Assembly (NCBI GenBank): GCA_019054805.1 | Contig: JAHQIY010000002.1 | Coordinates: forward strand, 5,580,001 to 5,644,000 | DNA length: 64,000 nt | Source: Brachionus manjavacas | Taxonomy: Eukaryota > Rotifera > Eurotatoria > Ploima > Brachionidae | Direction: 5' to 3' | Shown here: positions 11,416-22,900 of the stretch, piece after piece | Numbering within the stretch: the stretch's first letter is position 1 | How the letters are laid out: each line of letters opens with the position of its first letter | The notes under the pieces: model-generated | Seen by the model: the letters and a program-made list of their open reading frames with translations, nothing else | The model's database searches: none | What the model was told of the DNA's origin: nothing | Position numbers and translations under genes: made by a program

Positions 11416-12489
11416 CTCGAATCTTAAATAAAAATTTAAAATCGTCACTTTATTTTGTATGTTTTGAATAATCAATTTTAAGTTTTAAGCAAAAAAAATT
11501 TCCAAAGGAAAATTGAGGCTAAGAATTTTGAAAAAAAACAAAAATTTTAAGTGAGCAATTAACTGAGAATCTTGAGCTTTTAGTTAAATAAACAAAAACA
11601 AATTTTTATAAAAAAAACAATCATGAGCCATATTATTCTTGAAACAATTGCTTGCCAAAAAAAGCTATTATATAACAAAATATTATGTTATATTAGACGA
11701 TTTGCTCTCATAATTAACCTAATTGTATTAATTTTAAAAAGTATGCTTGTTAATTTAATTTTAAAAAACTAAGCTTTAACTAATTATTCGGAAGGCTCTG
11801 AAATTCAATCAGTCTGCTCATGATAAATTTTATTTTCTAAATTAGCTATCAATTTTAATTATTTTATTTTACTAAATGAGTAAACAGTTGTAGTTTTCTA
11901 ATTGCTCAGAAATGATGTAAATTAAAGAAAAAAAGCTAAATGTCAAAATAGATCATTTTTTGGAGAATTTTTAATAATTTAGTTTTTTGTAAATTTTTTG
12001 ATCTGTATGAAGTAGATTAAAAAGTTATGAAGCTTTATTATAAATTTTCTAAAATTTACATAATTTTTTTATATAAATTTCACATTTATCAACGAAATAA
12101 AAATTACGTAAATTTACATTTTTTTTTCGTAAAGTTTTATCAATTTATTAATTAAGATTAAGCGCTTCGTAACTTTTTTATCTTCTTAATACAGGCCAAA
12201 AAATTTTTCGGAAAAAAATTTGATTCGGCATTTTTTAAATATACATAGTTTCTGAAAAATTTTCATAAAAGATCCCAAAGATATTTAATGAACCTTAAGC
12301 CATTTGCACTTATGAACACTTACTTGCTTTTCTTTGTTTTTATCATCTATTCATTGATTTACAATTTCTGATATAGAGATTTTTTTATATAGCTCGGTTT
12401 TCGTTTGTACAATATTGTTCTGTTCACAGAACAATTTTTTCACAATTAGAAAAAGAATTATAACATTTACTTTTTTGTACTAAACTTTC
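11416..12489. other. intergenic, no gene seen
   Basis: A/T-rich DNA after the holocarboxylase synthetase stop. No coding or structural signal was recognised. Confidence 0.5.
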
Positions 12490-12745
12490 ACATTGCCCTG
12501 GTGGAGGATATAAAGCGGGTTTCGAATCAAAATATATTGAATACCCAACTCCATTGTGTAATTGCTATCTAACTATTTATTCTTTTATTTCCTGAAGCTT
12601 CAACTATATAAACATGTGTCACGTGTAACTCTCTATTCCAATACATCTCTTTTTAATTTTCTTTACATTTTATTTTAGCTTATCTAACTTTACTTTTATT
12701 TTATTTTATTTTTTATTCTATACTGGGCTATTACAGAAAACAAAT
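12490..12745 (+). mobile_element. LINE 3' end, family R
   Basis: Shares a block with 44510-44800: a CTGGTGGA..ATATA start, then ACTCCATTGTGTAATTGCTA, then a T-rich region ending in CTG..(A/G)..CTCGGTA-like sequence and an AAATAAATAA tail. Shorter tails of the same family occur at 39660-39820 and, reversed, at 17095-17215. The conserved end plus AAATAAATAA repeat is typical of a non-LTR element or SINE terminus. Confidence 0.6.
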
Positions 12746-12879
12746 AAATAATAATAAGAAAAATATTAATTTAAAATTCAAAATGCAATGCTGATCTAAT
12801 ATTTGTAGTATATGTAGTATTTTTTTTTTTGTTATTGTTATAATTACATACCACAGTTACCATTGATGGGATCCTACTG

Positions 12880-12955
12880 TTTCCCATCTTCGCAAGTCTA
12901 GCTTGTTGTAACTAGCTTATTGTTATTATTATTATTATTATTATTATTAATATAA
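12880..12955 (+). mobile_element. LINE 3' end with TTA microsatellite
   Basis: A short, less AT-rich block (GGGATCCTACTGTTTCCCAT) runs into about nine TTA units. Other LINE copies in the window end the same way (46.8 kb), so this is probably a 5'-truncated insertion. Confidence 0.5.
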
Positions 12956-13214
12956 TATGATATTATAAGAATTTATAAATTATAAAAAATTCTAATTAAA
13001 TCATCAAAACTATCGGTTTTGATACTTTCTCAATCTTCAATAACCATTTTTTCTTTTCTATTGTGAATGTTAACTGTAAAAAAATAATTCTCACATATCA
13101 TTTTAAGATTTAATCGTGAAAAGCTAGAATAAAATTTTCTCATTTTGATCTGGTCAGAAACATTATTTTGATAACCGTTTAAATCAGCATAAAAACTTTT
13201 TATCCAAATAATTT

Positions 13215-14121
13215 AATTTTTTGTGTTTGAATTACAAAATGTATCCAATGTTGAAATAGCATAGAAAAAGTGCGATGTTTCAAATATGTTCTTTAGTTTC
13301 AAAAAAAAAAATTTAAAGTTAATATTGCAATCATTTTCATATTTGAAATTAAATTCGGTGGTGAAATAGAATGAGTTTAATTTTTGTTTGGAAATTTGAA
13401 ATGAAAATTGAAAATTTTTTTATCTTTTAAATATTTTTTTTATTTATCTAGTTGACTTGGAATTACCCTTTCAACAATCCTAAATACCCAAATGCGCTCT
13501 CTACTTAAATCTTTGCCTTTAGACATAAATAACAAAAATTAAAAAAAATTTAAAATTAATTTTTCACTCAAGTGTTTGACTTTGGAGAACATAGATTCAT
13601 CTATATTCTCCTTCGCAAAATTTACCTTCTTCGCCCAACCATAAATTTTCTATCTAATTATTTTTTCTATATTATTTTTTATTTATTACATTAGCTTTTT
13701 TAAATTAAGTGAACAATTTTTAGATTAGGTGTAATAGTTCATAAAACCTGAGAACAAGGATTGTTCCAGTAAAAGGTGAATCATAATTTACCTAAGCGAC
13801 TAGACCCGAAAAACTTTGTTTTCTTCTTATAAAATTTTGACTTAAGTGATAATTTACTTTCGTTAGGTGCATTTTAACAAAAACTTAATTTATGAAAAAT
13901 GGAAAACAGAGCGTATTAAGTTTTTTAAACTACTAATATTATCTTTAAGGATCATCATATCACAAACCCAAAGTCAAAATTTAAAAAAAAAAAGTTTTTA
14001 ATGCTTGCAATACTAACTTAAAATTATTTTTTTTTGAAACTGAAAAAAATATTTGAAACATCGCACTTTTTCTATGCTATTTCAACATTGGATACATTTT
14101 GTAATTCAAACACAAAAAATT
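13215..14121. mobile_element. non-autonomous DNA transposon with long terminal inverted repeats
   Basis: The first 72 bases or so (from AATTTTTTGTGTTTGAATTA) are repeated in reverse complement at the right end (ending TAATTCAAACACAAAAAATT). Weaker matching continues to about 125 bp per arm. The roughly 650-bp interior has no open frame that I recognise. Flanks CCAAATAAT and CCAAATTAAT may be a decayed target duplication. Length about 907 bp. Confidence 0.65.
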
Positions 14122-14984
14122 GAACCAAATTAATAAACAATTATCTATAGAAGATGGAGCATAATTTTTATATTTTATTAGCTTTTAAATAAATCATTTT
14201 TCTCTGAAAAAAATAATTCATTTAATAATTTTAAAAACAACTTGCTTAATTTTTTGCAATATTATTACACATACTTTAAAGACTAAATTGTATTTGATCT
14301 TTAACTCAACCTTCAAAAATTGAAATTTATCTTATCTAATACTAGAACAAATTTTAGAAATTAAAATCAAAAAGGACATTTTAGACCTGAAAATTGAACC
14401 CTTAAAAAAACTTAAATAAAATTCAAATTTTCAAACAATAAATACATTAGAATATCCAAAAATTAATAAATTCTAAATTTTATCTTCTTTAGGCAACAGG
14501 GCCTGAAAGTTTAACAATTAAAAAAAAGTTGAAAGTTTGAATTATTTGGATAAATTTATTTTTTTTTAACTAAGAAGTTGAATTTGAATATCTTCTCATA
14601 ACTTCAACACCAATATCGTCATAGGTTCTTAAAACTCGTTAAAAATTGTTCATATTGACAAATTTTCAGTCGTCCCGTTTGTTTGCTTCAAGATTTCATT
14701 AAATTTAATTTAACTTTATTTAAGAATTACCAAATTTCTAATCGATGAATTTAAAATAGAGTTTGTTATTCAGATATATTATAAGAATTCATTTTTTTTC
14801 TTGATTAAATACATGTTTATCACAAATAATCACGAAAATTAAGTGATCTATTCAAAGCAATTTATTAATCTTGAATAAAAATAATTCAATATAAATCTAA
14901 TAATTCTGATAGCAATAAAATTTTCTTAAAAGATGTCAAACTTTAGCAATATTTCTTTCATTAATAAACCTAAAATGTGAAATG
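14122..14984. other. intergenic, no gene seen
   Basis: A/T-rich DNA with no recognised coding or repeat structure. Confidence 0.45.
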
Positions 14985-16270
14985 GTAATATTGGATCTCT
15001 CAACGGAAATAGAAAAAGAACCCAATACAAATTAATGATCACTGAAAGGACAACCTACAATACTTGAAAAAGAATCAAAATCATCTTGATGAATAATATA
15101 GTCGATTTAACTTAACTTAGCTTTAACTTCCCCAGAGTTGTTTAAGAAATTTATTCGTGAAGGTTCATTAGTTAAGTTTTTTAAGTTATAATCCTCTAAA
15201 AATTTAACAAAACAATTTTCACCAGATTTATGATCCATATTTATATCTCCTATAATTGTAGTTCTATAATTCAAATTATAGGATAATAAAAATTGCTCAA
15301 GATTTTTAATGAAATCAAAATCTGAAAACGATAGTGGTTTGTAACAAAAAAAAGAAAATTTATTTTGTTTAATAGAGCTAACTTCAAAAGATATACCTTC
15401 AAAGTCAGTGTGAAAATGTAAGTTTGTAATTTTCAAACTCTTTTTAACAAGTACAACAATACTTCCCCCATCACTACATCTATCTCGGCACTGTGAATTT
15501 TGAAGCAAAAAACAAAAACAATAATCTTAAAATGAAATAACTTTTTTACTAAAAGTCTAAAAATAGTTCTGCAAAATGTATCAGCTGGTACAAACTTTGT
15601 ACCACCCAAATTTAGTTTCTGCAATAACTCTGCAATTTAATTTTAATGATTTTCTAATACTTTTAGTGCTTTGCAAACTTGCAGAGTTTTTGCAGAAACT
15701 AAATTTGGGTGGTACAAAGTTTGTACCAGCTGATACATTTTGCAGAACTTTTTTTAGACTTTTAGTAAAAAAGTTATTTCATTTTAAGATTATTGTTTTT
15801 GTTTTTTGCTTCAAAATTCACAATGCCATCTATCTCTACGTTTTACAGTATAATTAGGAAAATCAAGAAAAGAATGAGGAAATGAGTATTCTAATTTTGT
15901 TTCATTTAAAGAAATGATATCAAAATACTGAAGCAATAAAATATCATTTATCTCATCTTTCTTAAGAAAAAGCGAATTTATATCTAAATGAAGAATGTTT
16001 AAATTGTTCTAAAAATTTAAACAAAATTTCTTTAACTGATCAAAATAATTTGGGTTAGAAGGAGTATAAAATTTATTTACAAAAAAATCATCACTAAATG
16101 GAAATACTTGATTCAGTAAATAACCTAAAAAAATTTCTTTGTCATTACCCAGATTATTAGCACATAATTTTAAATATTTCTCAAACCATTTTGAAGAAAC
16201 ATATTTTTTAAAACACTTTGGACGAATTAAATTTGGTTTTTCAGACATTATTAAAAAAATATAAAACAAT
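14985..16270 (-). mobile_element. LINE fragment, endonuclease domain, interrupted by a fold-back element
   Basis: On the minus strand from 16269 a nearly intact frame runs through an ORF2 N terminus into an apurinic-type endonuclease: LNILHLDINSLF, YFDIISLNETKLE, RRDRCSDGGSIVVLVKKSL, GDINMDHKSG, IDYIIHQDDF and CPFSDH. One in-frame TAG lies at 16009. The fold-back element at 15487-15827 splits the RRDRCSDGG motif; the frame runs on either side of it with no shift once the insertion and one target copy are ignored. The reverse transcriptase half is missing, so the 3' part was lost by deletion rather than by the usual 5' truncation. Confidence 0.75.
15487..15827. mobile_element. fold-back MITE with 149-bp arms and 9-bp target duplication (MULE-like)
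   Basis: Left arm 15487-15635 and right arm 15679-15827 are near-perfect inverted copies (I see about three mismatches) around a 43-bp loop. The ends are GGCACTGTGAATTTTG and its inverse with one change. ATCTATCTC occurs directly before (15478-15486) and directly after (15828-15836) the element. Nine-base duplications with long inverted arms are typical of Mutator-like (MULE) and Foldback transposons. It has no transposase, so it must have been moved in trans. The intact duplication and matching arms indicate a fairly recent insertion. Confidence 0.88.
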
Positions 16271-16649
16271 TATCAACTAAGAATAAAATTGAAAAACTTA
16301 TTAACAAAAAAAATTCAATTTTTCAATTTTTAAAAATGACTCAAGAAAATTGAAGACATAAAGAATACATTTTAAAGAAAAAAACTTACCAAGTCCAGCA
16401 TAGGCAAAAAGTTGAAATTTTTATTTGACCACAAGGTAGCTTCTCACATTTTCTGTTCAAAAATATTTAAGCATAAGGCTTAAGTGAGAACGACCAACTA
16501 CCAATTTGAATCATTTACTTCATATATCATAAATATTAGTTATAGGAAGTTATTTAATCATAGTGAAAAGAAGCAGATAAAGTTGAGTTGATAAAAGTTA
16601 AACAAGTAATTTACGGTTTAATAAATAGTAAATTAAACATTTTTTTTTT

Positions 16650-17600
16650 TTTAAATAAACAATTATCAAATAATTATCATTCTGTTTCTTAACTAGTACT
16701 GTGTGTAATATAACATTAAAGACTAATCTCTTTGAAAATAAACGAAACTATTTTGAAAAATGTTATTCCTAAAAAAAAAAAAAAATGTTGATAAAACCAA
16801 AAGTATGGAAGTGTTGATTTGAATATTTTTGATGCTTTTCTTAAAATAAAACACTTTGCAATAAAAAAAGTAATTGACTAGCTGATTATTAAGTTTATAA
16901 TCAAATTTAGACTTTAAATTAAAAAAAAATTGTCCCATCCCTTGGTTTATTTTCAATAAAAGATATTAATCCTTCTATAAGATAAAAATAATTTTTAAAA
17001 AAAGCAGTCTTTTTTTAATAATTATTCTGAATTTTTTATTTTCCGCTGAAAATTGGTTTTTAATTTTAAATATTTTTAAAATAGTAAATAGTAATTGTTA
17101 TTCATTTATTTATTTGTTTTCTTACAGAGCTAGAGCTCCTTCAGAATAAATATTAAAATAAAAAATAAAAATAATATTACATAAGCTAAATTAAAATGAA
17201 AAGAAAATTTAAAATAGATTTATTGGAATAGAGAGTGAATTTGGAAGGGTTCTGATGTCGCTTCACTTTTTTTAAAGCCATAATTAATTCATTTGAGCAA
17301 ATTGGATCTCTAAAACTACACTGATTATAACTTTTAAAGAAATTCAGAGTAAGAATTAGTTATTTCGATATCTTTCTCAGTATCAATTAAATCAGAATTA
17401 GGACTAAAAGAAAATAAAAATAGTTCTCCCAAGTATTTTCCCTTTTCTTCAACTTTGATGAAACAATCAAATAATTATCATTCTGTTTCTTAACCGAATC
17501 AGAAGAAACAGAATGATAATTATTCATTCAATAAAATAATTATCATTAGCACATAAATAGACTTTAAATAAACAATTATCAAATAATTGATAACCAGTAC
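16650..17600. repeat. repeat-rich stretch with a perfect 21-bp hairpin
   Basis: TTTAAATAAACAATTATCAA occurs at about 16651 and again at about 17566. The adjoining TCATTCTGTTTCTTAAC occurs at about 16678 and 17479. At 17471-17491 and 17503-17523 a 21-bp perfect inverted repeat (ATAATTATCATTCTGTTTCT plus T) surrounds an 11-nt loop. These look like ends and internal copies of a small transposon family flanking the LINE piece at 17095-17470. Confidence 0.5.
17095..17470 (-). mobile_element. internally deleted LINE fragment with family R tail
   Basis: The minus strand from 17470 reads VEEKGKYLGELFLFSFSPN, then, after a frameshift, FRDPICSNELIMALKK. This is the linker before the reverse transcriptase in CR1/jockey-type LINEs. 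It runs almost directly into the 3' tail TTCTGAAGGAGCTCTAGCTC followed by AAACAAATAAATAAAT, the same terminus seen at 12.7, 39.8 and 44.75 kb. The whole RT domain is missing between them. Confidence 0.6.
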
Positions 17601-17623
17601 TGGTTAACAAAAACGCTTTGTTA

Positions 17624-17890
17624 ACTAAGCAGAGGCCACCAGTTTGGCCACTATAAATTTGTTGAAATTTGTCTATGTTTTAAAAGTTAAAAGATCACAA
17701 GTAATGTTTATCTTTTAACTTTTATTTATCAGTTAAAATAAAAGCTATAATTGTTAATAAAAAATAAAAATGATTTGGAAAAAAAATTATGCGTTAAGAA
17801 CTTAAAACATTTACTCGATATTTTGTACGTCGCGTTAATTTGATATTTATTTATTTATTTACTAAGCAGAGGCCAACAGTTGGGCCACTA
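17624..17890 (+). repeat. two copies of a 30-bp GGCC-containing block
   Basis: ACTAAGCAGAGGCCA, one variable base, CAGTT, one variable base, GGCCACTAT occurs at about 17624 and 17859. The first is preceded by the hairpin GTTAACAAA-AACG-CTTTGTTAAC. Probably the ends of short interspersed elements; no function is visible. Confidence 0.45.
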
Positions 17891-18059
17891 TCGATACGCT
17901 GTAAAATAAAGCGTGTCGTTAAAAATTAGTAATAAAAAGCATATAAATAGTTTGTACAAGAAAAAAACAGAAAAGCCGTTTTAAATTCTAAAAATAAAAA
18001 GAAGAGGACAAACATTAAATATAAGAATATAATATTAAATTTTTTTCTGCAGTTTTAGT

Positions 18060-18515
18060 TTTAGTTATGTCGATCAAATCTGGTGAACTCAAAGCATTTT
18101 TGGATCTCCTCTCTATTCATGTGGCTAAATGACTCTCTAATCTTCAGGACTAAATGATTTTTTTTTGAAGCCCTCAGGTCAGTCTTTACTATGTATTTGT
18201 AGACACTACAAACTTCACTCCGTTCCAAAGAGTTGTCATCTCTTACTAAGTTTTTTAATTTGTCTATTTTAGTAATAAAACTTTGATTGACTTCAATTGT
18301 TTCGAAGATTCTTAATATTTCCCTGGTGTAGGTATTTCGGTATTTCGGGTGATAATTTAATATTATTCCTAAATATTATTAAGTTATCCATCGTGTTGAG
18401 CTCAAGTAATCTTAGATATTCGATGATTTTGTTAGATAAACACTTGATTGCGAAGTTTTTTAAGTAAATTGTTTTTAAATCTTTTGTGCAATTATTAATT
18501 TGTTACTGACTTTAA
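18060..18515 (-). pseudogene. coding relic of unknown origin, frameshifted
   Basis: On the minus strand from about 18510 a frame reads NCTKDLKTIYLKNFAIKCLS, then IIEYLRLLELNTMDNLIIF. It shifts once near 18350, at a local direct repeat of CGAAATAC, and continues as TYTREILRIFETIEVNQ, LVRDDNSLERSEVCSVYKYI, SKKNHLVLKIRESFSHMNRE and CFEFTRFDRHN to a stop at 18066. Amino-acid content is that of a normal soluble helical protein, unlike the surrounding DNA. There is no visible start. I do not recognise the family; it does not look like LINE protein. It could be a decayed gene end or an exon of a gene with unseen splice sites. Confidence 0.45.
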
Positions 18516-18949
18516 AATGGAAAAAAAATTATATTATCAATTCTGAAAATTCCTTATTAATTAATTTATTGTAAGTAAATATTATTAATTAATCCGATAC
18601 CGAAACAATACTCGGTTATTGGAAGAATTGTTTGAAAAATACCAATACCAGAAATAGATTTCAAATTAGATACTTTGATACTTTTTTCTAAATCTGATTA
18701 TAAACGTAATATTCAGCTTTTTTTTTACTTTTAGGTAATTTAATACTTTAATCTACCATTTTAATGAATTTTAAAATAGAGTATTAAACGAACTTATTTA
18801 TCCTTTCTTGGAAGTAAATTAATTCTGGGATCCCTATTAAAGAACGCTCTTTTATCAATTTCTCAACATAGTTTCGTTCCATAAAAGTCATGTTCTATAA
18901 ATTTCTAAGAAAAAATCGACCCAATCTCAAATCTACTAGCTTCTGGCAA

Positions 18950-20060
18950 ACAGATAGATATTGAATAAACTTACTTTTACAAAGCTTTTGGTAAAGCTTC
19001 ACATCGATTGTTACTATACAAGTTATCAGCTTATTGATTTGAAAGATAGCGTTCTTGGTAACCTAGAATCAGAATGACTTGATGTAACAAGCAGTGTTCG
19101 GCAAAGATCGGTTCTTGGGCCTCTACTATTCTTTATTTTCAATAATTATACAGTTGTCTGAGTCTTTAAGTAATGACACAAAAGTCTATACTGATGATAT
19201 GAAAATCGTCTCGGCGATTAACCATCTAAATGATAACTTAGCTTACAACCTGATATAGATACTGATGCTAGTCTTGAAGAGCTAATAGATTTTTGAGAGT
19301 GTTTTGGAAAAACTTGTAATTTTTGGACGCAAATGTATTAAAGGTACTTAATACCTCACTGATGAGGCATCTTATTAACTATGGAATTATTGTTTGCAAT
19401 CCATAGATGAAAGAAGATAAAAGAGAATTAGAAAAAGTTTAACGAAGAATAACGAATTTGATTGCGGCTTGTACTAATCTTGATTATGAAGAAAGATAAA
19501 TGAGTAGAATGAAACTTAGGTCTCTAGAAATAAGAAGAAAACGAGGCGTTTCTGTTTTATCTTTAACTTTTTTTAAATTACACAAAAACAATTTTATTAT
19601 TCTATTTTTAAATCACATGAGGTCTAAAAAGAAGGCATAAAGCCGTTCGGGAGAGTCCTAGGAATATGTCCCTCAAAATATTTTTTTTAAAATAAATAAA
19701 AAATAATACAAATTTTTACAATTTTTAATGATCTAGAAACTGTTAATTTGGAAAAACGGATTTTGAAAGAAAAGAATTGTAATTTAATGTGACATGCAAA
19801 GATGATTACAAGGGAGCTTATTAAAAAGTACAAATCATGCTTCAACTTTTTGCCAAATATGGTTGTAATAGGCTGGAATCGTTTACCAAAAACTAATTGG
19901 CATTCGCATATATCCCGAACAAACATTCCAGACCTTCAATGAAATTCTAAAAAGAAGCATAAAACAAATTCCCAGTTCTAATGGAGTAAAGACCAGCATA
20001 CTCATTACTTAAATCTAGCCATTCTCTCTTTTTTAAAGCATTGAAATAGAACTGAAAATC
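18950..20060 (+). mobile_element. decayed LINE, reverse transcriptase to C terminus
   Basis: Pieces in order: KAF and SHRLLLYKLSAY (about 18975), an RQRSVLGPLLFFIF block (about 19095), VYTDD for the YADD box (about 19185), then YGIIVCNPWMKEDKRELEKV and LRSLEIRRKRGVSVL (19380-19560), and PNMVVIGWNRLPK (about 19850-19890). This order is typical of CR1/jockey-like RT C-terminal regions. Frameshifts and stops throughout. It belongs to a different subfamily from the copy at 2740-5635. Confidence 0.7.
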
Positions 20061-21469
20061 AAAGCTTTATCGATTCAGTTAAATTAAAAATAAACAAACG
20101 TAAAAACTCAATAAAAGGATGATTTTTTTTACTTATGTAATTTCTTAAATTTTTAAAAAGATAAAATTGTAATAAATTTAACAAACTATTTTACTTAATT
20201 TTTGTTACTTGAAATTTTTACTATTTTATTTTATTTTTAAATCTAAGTTTTTTTTGCTTTATTAAAGAAAGAAATTTAAAAGTTCGGCACAATTAAAAAA
20301 CTGTTGGACACATGTAATAATCAGTTCACCACAAAAAAATCTTTTTAACACAAAAGCAGAGTTTTTTTTTAACTCACAAGCCTTAATTCAAGTCAAGTTG
20401 ACTAAAATTTTTTTAAATCAATTCTCAATTTTATTTTTTTCCCTACCTGTTGATCAAAAATTTATGTGACCTATGACCACAAAGAACAGTAAAATTTCAT
20501 GTGAACGCCGCGGCCAAAAACTGCAGTATTAGTTTTGACTAAACTAAGTTAAACTTTTGACTTAAAAACAATTCTCCACAAAAATTTGTTCTTACTGGAA
20601 ACAAAAAAATAATAAATCTTAATTTTTATTTTCAAATGAATGCCACTGGTCGATTATCTTTAAAGAGTCCTTTTATTGTATATAAACAAATTCAGTTTTC
20701 TTCAATTATCTTCAAATGGCCAATTGATGGCAACAATAACTTTACTTAACAAAATATTTGCACTCACAGGTTTTGTTTTTAGAGTCAAGTTAATATTATT
20801 TGGTTAATTTGTTAGAGTTATAATTATACTTGCCAATTTGTGTTGAAATTTTTTCAATTTGTCATTGGGTTTTTCAATGGCTCTGCTATATTAATTTTCC
20901 TTGAAGTTTGAGTTTGCTCTTTTTCAAACAGTTTTGAAGTAAGAAAAAATTATTAATCAAATCAAAACTAAAATGAATAAAAATAAATTTTTTTGTTTTT
21001 AAAAGTTTTATATTCGTGATTAGTATTTTTTGTGTTAGTCAATAAAATTTGTAACTGGAAATTTTTTTTTTTAAAGTAAACAATGAGACTCTTTATAATA
21101 GCCATTAAAGACGACGATTTGGAGATTACCCGTTCCTCTATCAGCAAGATAATAGATATGAACTAAAAATTGATTTGCAACAACCTTAGAAACATATTTT
21201 TATTTTTATATTACTTTTCTCTATTCTGTATATGAGACTAAAAATAATTAAATAAAAAAAAACAATTCTGTATATTAATTTTAATTAATTAAATATTTTA
21301 AATTATTAATAAAAAAAATTTAATTTTTTTATTTAAACTAAAACTTAAAATTAGATAAAGTAAAAAAAAATGATCTTTGAAAATTTTAAGGCGCTTAATC
21401 AACTACTAAAGCAATAAATTTATATTTTTTGATTTTCAAAAAAGTCAAAGAGATTTGACGCTTTATAAT
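20061..21469. other. intergenic, upstream of calcineurin A
   Basis: Mostly A/T-rich. A 27-codon frame starting MRLFIIAIKDDD at about 21083 is present but isolated. A GC-bearing patch at 20505-20530 (GAACGCCGCGGCC) stands out, without a recognisable function. Confidence 0.4.
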
Positions 21470-22900
21470 ATGACGGATCCAGTTAAAAAAATGTCTCAAG
21501 ATAGGCAGATTAAGGATGTCCCCTATCCAGCTACGAACAAGTTAAGCTACAAAGAGGTTTTTGACGAAAAGAATCGACCGCGCATAAACATAATCAAAGA
21601 ACACTTTATTAAAGAAGGTCGCTTGGAGGAATCAGTCGCCCTTAAGATAATCAATGATTGTTGCTCACGTTTAAAGCAGGAAAAAAATTTGGTTGATGTA
21701 AGCCAGCCAGTATGCATAGTAGGAGACATACATGGTCAGTATTATGATCTTATAAGAATTTTAGAGATAGGCGGAGATCCAAAAAATACCAATTATCTTT
21801 TTTTGGGAGACTATGTTGACAGGGGACACTTCAGCATCGAATGTGTTCTTCTGCTATGGGCCCTAAAGCTCAAGTATCCGAGTAGTATAACCTTACTAAG
21901 AGGCAACCACGAATGCAAACACTTAACAACACATTTTACTTTTAAAAGAGAATGTGAAATAAAATATTCTAGCAAAGTATATGATGCCTGTATTCGTTCT
22001 TTTTGTCTGTTGCCTTTGTGTGCTTTGGTCAACAAACAACTTTTCTGTGTTCATGGAGGACTGTCTCCAGAGATGGAAAAACAATCCGACTTGAACAAAC
22101 TTAACCGAGATAGAGAGCCTCCTTCATCCGGACTGATGTGTGATCTGCTATGGGCGGATCCTGTTTCTGATTTCAATGAGGACAAGAAAAATTCTGGAGA
22201 AAAAAAGAATTTCTCGGTCAATTTAAATCGTGGTTGTTCCTATTTCTTTGGTTATAATGCAGTGTGCAATTTTTTAAAAACTAATGATTTGCTTTGTTTA
22301 ATACGTGCCCATGAGGCCCAGGACAATGGTTTTAGACTCTATAAAAATATAGAAAAAACAAAATTTCCATCAGTGATAACAGTTTTTTCAGCTCCTAATT
22401 ATCTTGATGTTTATAATAATAAAGGAGCCATAATTGTGTATGATAAGGGTTTAATGAACACTAAGCAGTTTAGTGCTTCGCCACATCCATATTGGTTACC
22501 AAATTTTCTGGACGTATTTTCATGGTCATTACCTTTTGTAGCCGAAAAGGTCACCGATATACTGGTCTTTATATTCAAAATGAATGTTGACCAACAAGTT
22601 TTGGAAAGGAAAGAGATAATTAAGACCAAGCTTGTTGCAATTAGTAGAATAGCTAAGCTTTATTCAAAAGTTCGAATAAAAAGCGAAGATTTAATTCAAC
22701 TTAAAGGAATAACTCCAAGCTCTTTGACTCATTTAAATTCACTGGTAAAATATGCGTCCAACGAGAGCGATATGAATAAAAAAGAAAAATTTTTAGGAAA
22801 TGATTTTTGTCTGAGAAGAAAGCTTTCTGTTGATGAGTTAAAGGAAATGGATAAATTAAATGAATATTTTCCAAAAATGAATAATGGTGAAAAAAAATAA
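21470..22900 (+). CDS. PPP3C: calcineurin A, catalytic subunit, intronless
   Basis: Ca2+/calmodulin-dependent Ser/Thr phosphatase. 476 aa in one exon; the start chosen is the ATG at 21470. All metal and catalytic motifs are present: GDIHGQYYD (residue 85), GDYVDRG (113), LRGNHEC (145), CVHGGLSPE (H195) and RAHEAQDNGF (H281). The calcineurin-B-binding helix region (PYWLPNFLDVFSWSLPFV) follows, then a calmodulin-binding-like basic helix (RKEIIKTKLVAISRIAKLYS, about 378-400) and an autoinhibitory-like segment near 453-470 (LSVDELKEMDKLNEYFP). GDYVDRG is followed by H where Y is usual. Other conserved enzymes in this window have introns, so this may be a retrocopy that kept its full frame. Whether it is the only calcineurin gene cannot be told. 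Confidence 0.93.
   Translation: MTDPVKKMSQDRQIKDVPYPATNKLSYKEVFDEKNRPRINIIKEHFIKEGRLEESVALKIINDCCSRLKQEKNLVDVSQPVCIVGDIHGQYYDLIRILEIGGDPKNTNYLFLGDYVDRGHFSIECVLLLWALKLKYPSSITLLRGNHECKHLTTHFTFKRECEIKYSSKVYDACIRSFCLLPLCALVNKQLFCVHGGLSPEMEKQSDLNKLNRDREPPSSGLMCDLLWADPVSDFNEDKKNSGEKKNFSVNLNRGCSYFFGYNAVCNFLKTNDLLCLIRAHEAQDNGFRLYKNIEKTKFPSVITVFSAPNYLDVYNNKGAIIVYDKGLMNTKQFSASPHPYWLPNFLDVFSWSLPFVAEKVTDILVFIFKMNVDQQVLERKEIIKTKLVAISRIAKLYSKVRIKSEDLIQLKGITPSSLTHLNSLVKYASNESDMNKKEKFLGNDFCLRRKLSVDELKEMDKLNEYFPKMNNGEKK

Noticed and set aside
15433-15857. Two similar 63- and 93-codon frames on opposite strands
   Set aside because: Both are translations of the two arms of the fold-back element, not genes.
16723-16956. 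77-codon minus-strand frame
   Set aside because: Made of poly-Phe and poly-Lys from homopolymers; in repeat DNA.
21083-21166. 27-codon frame MRLFIIAIKDDD as a first exon of calcineurin A
   Set aside because: It ends in a stop, and calcineurin has a complete N terminus from its own ATG.
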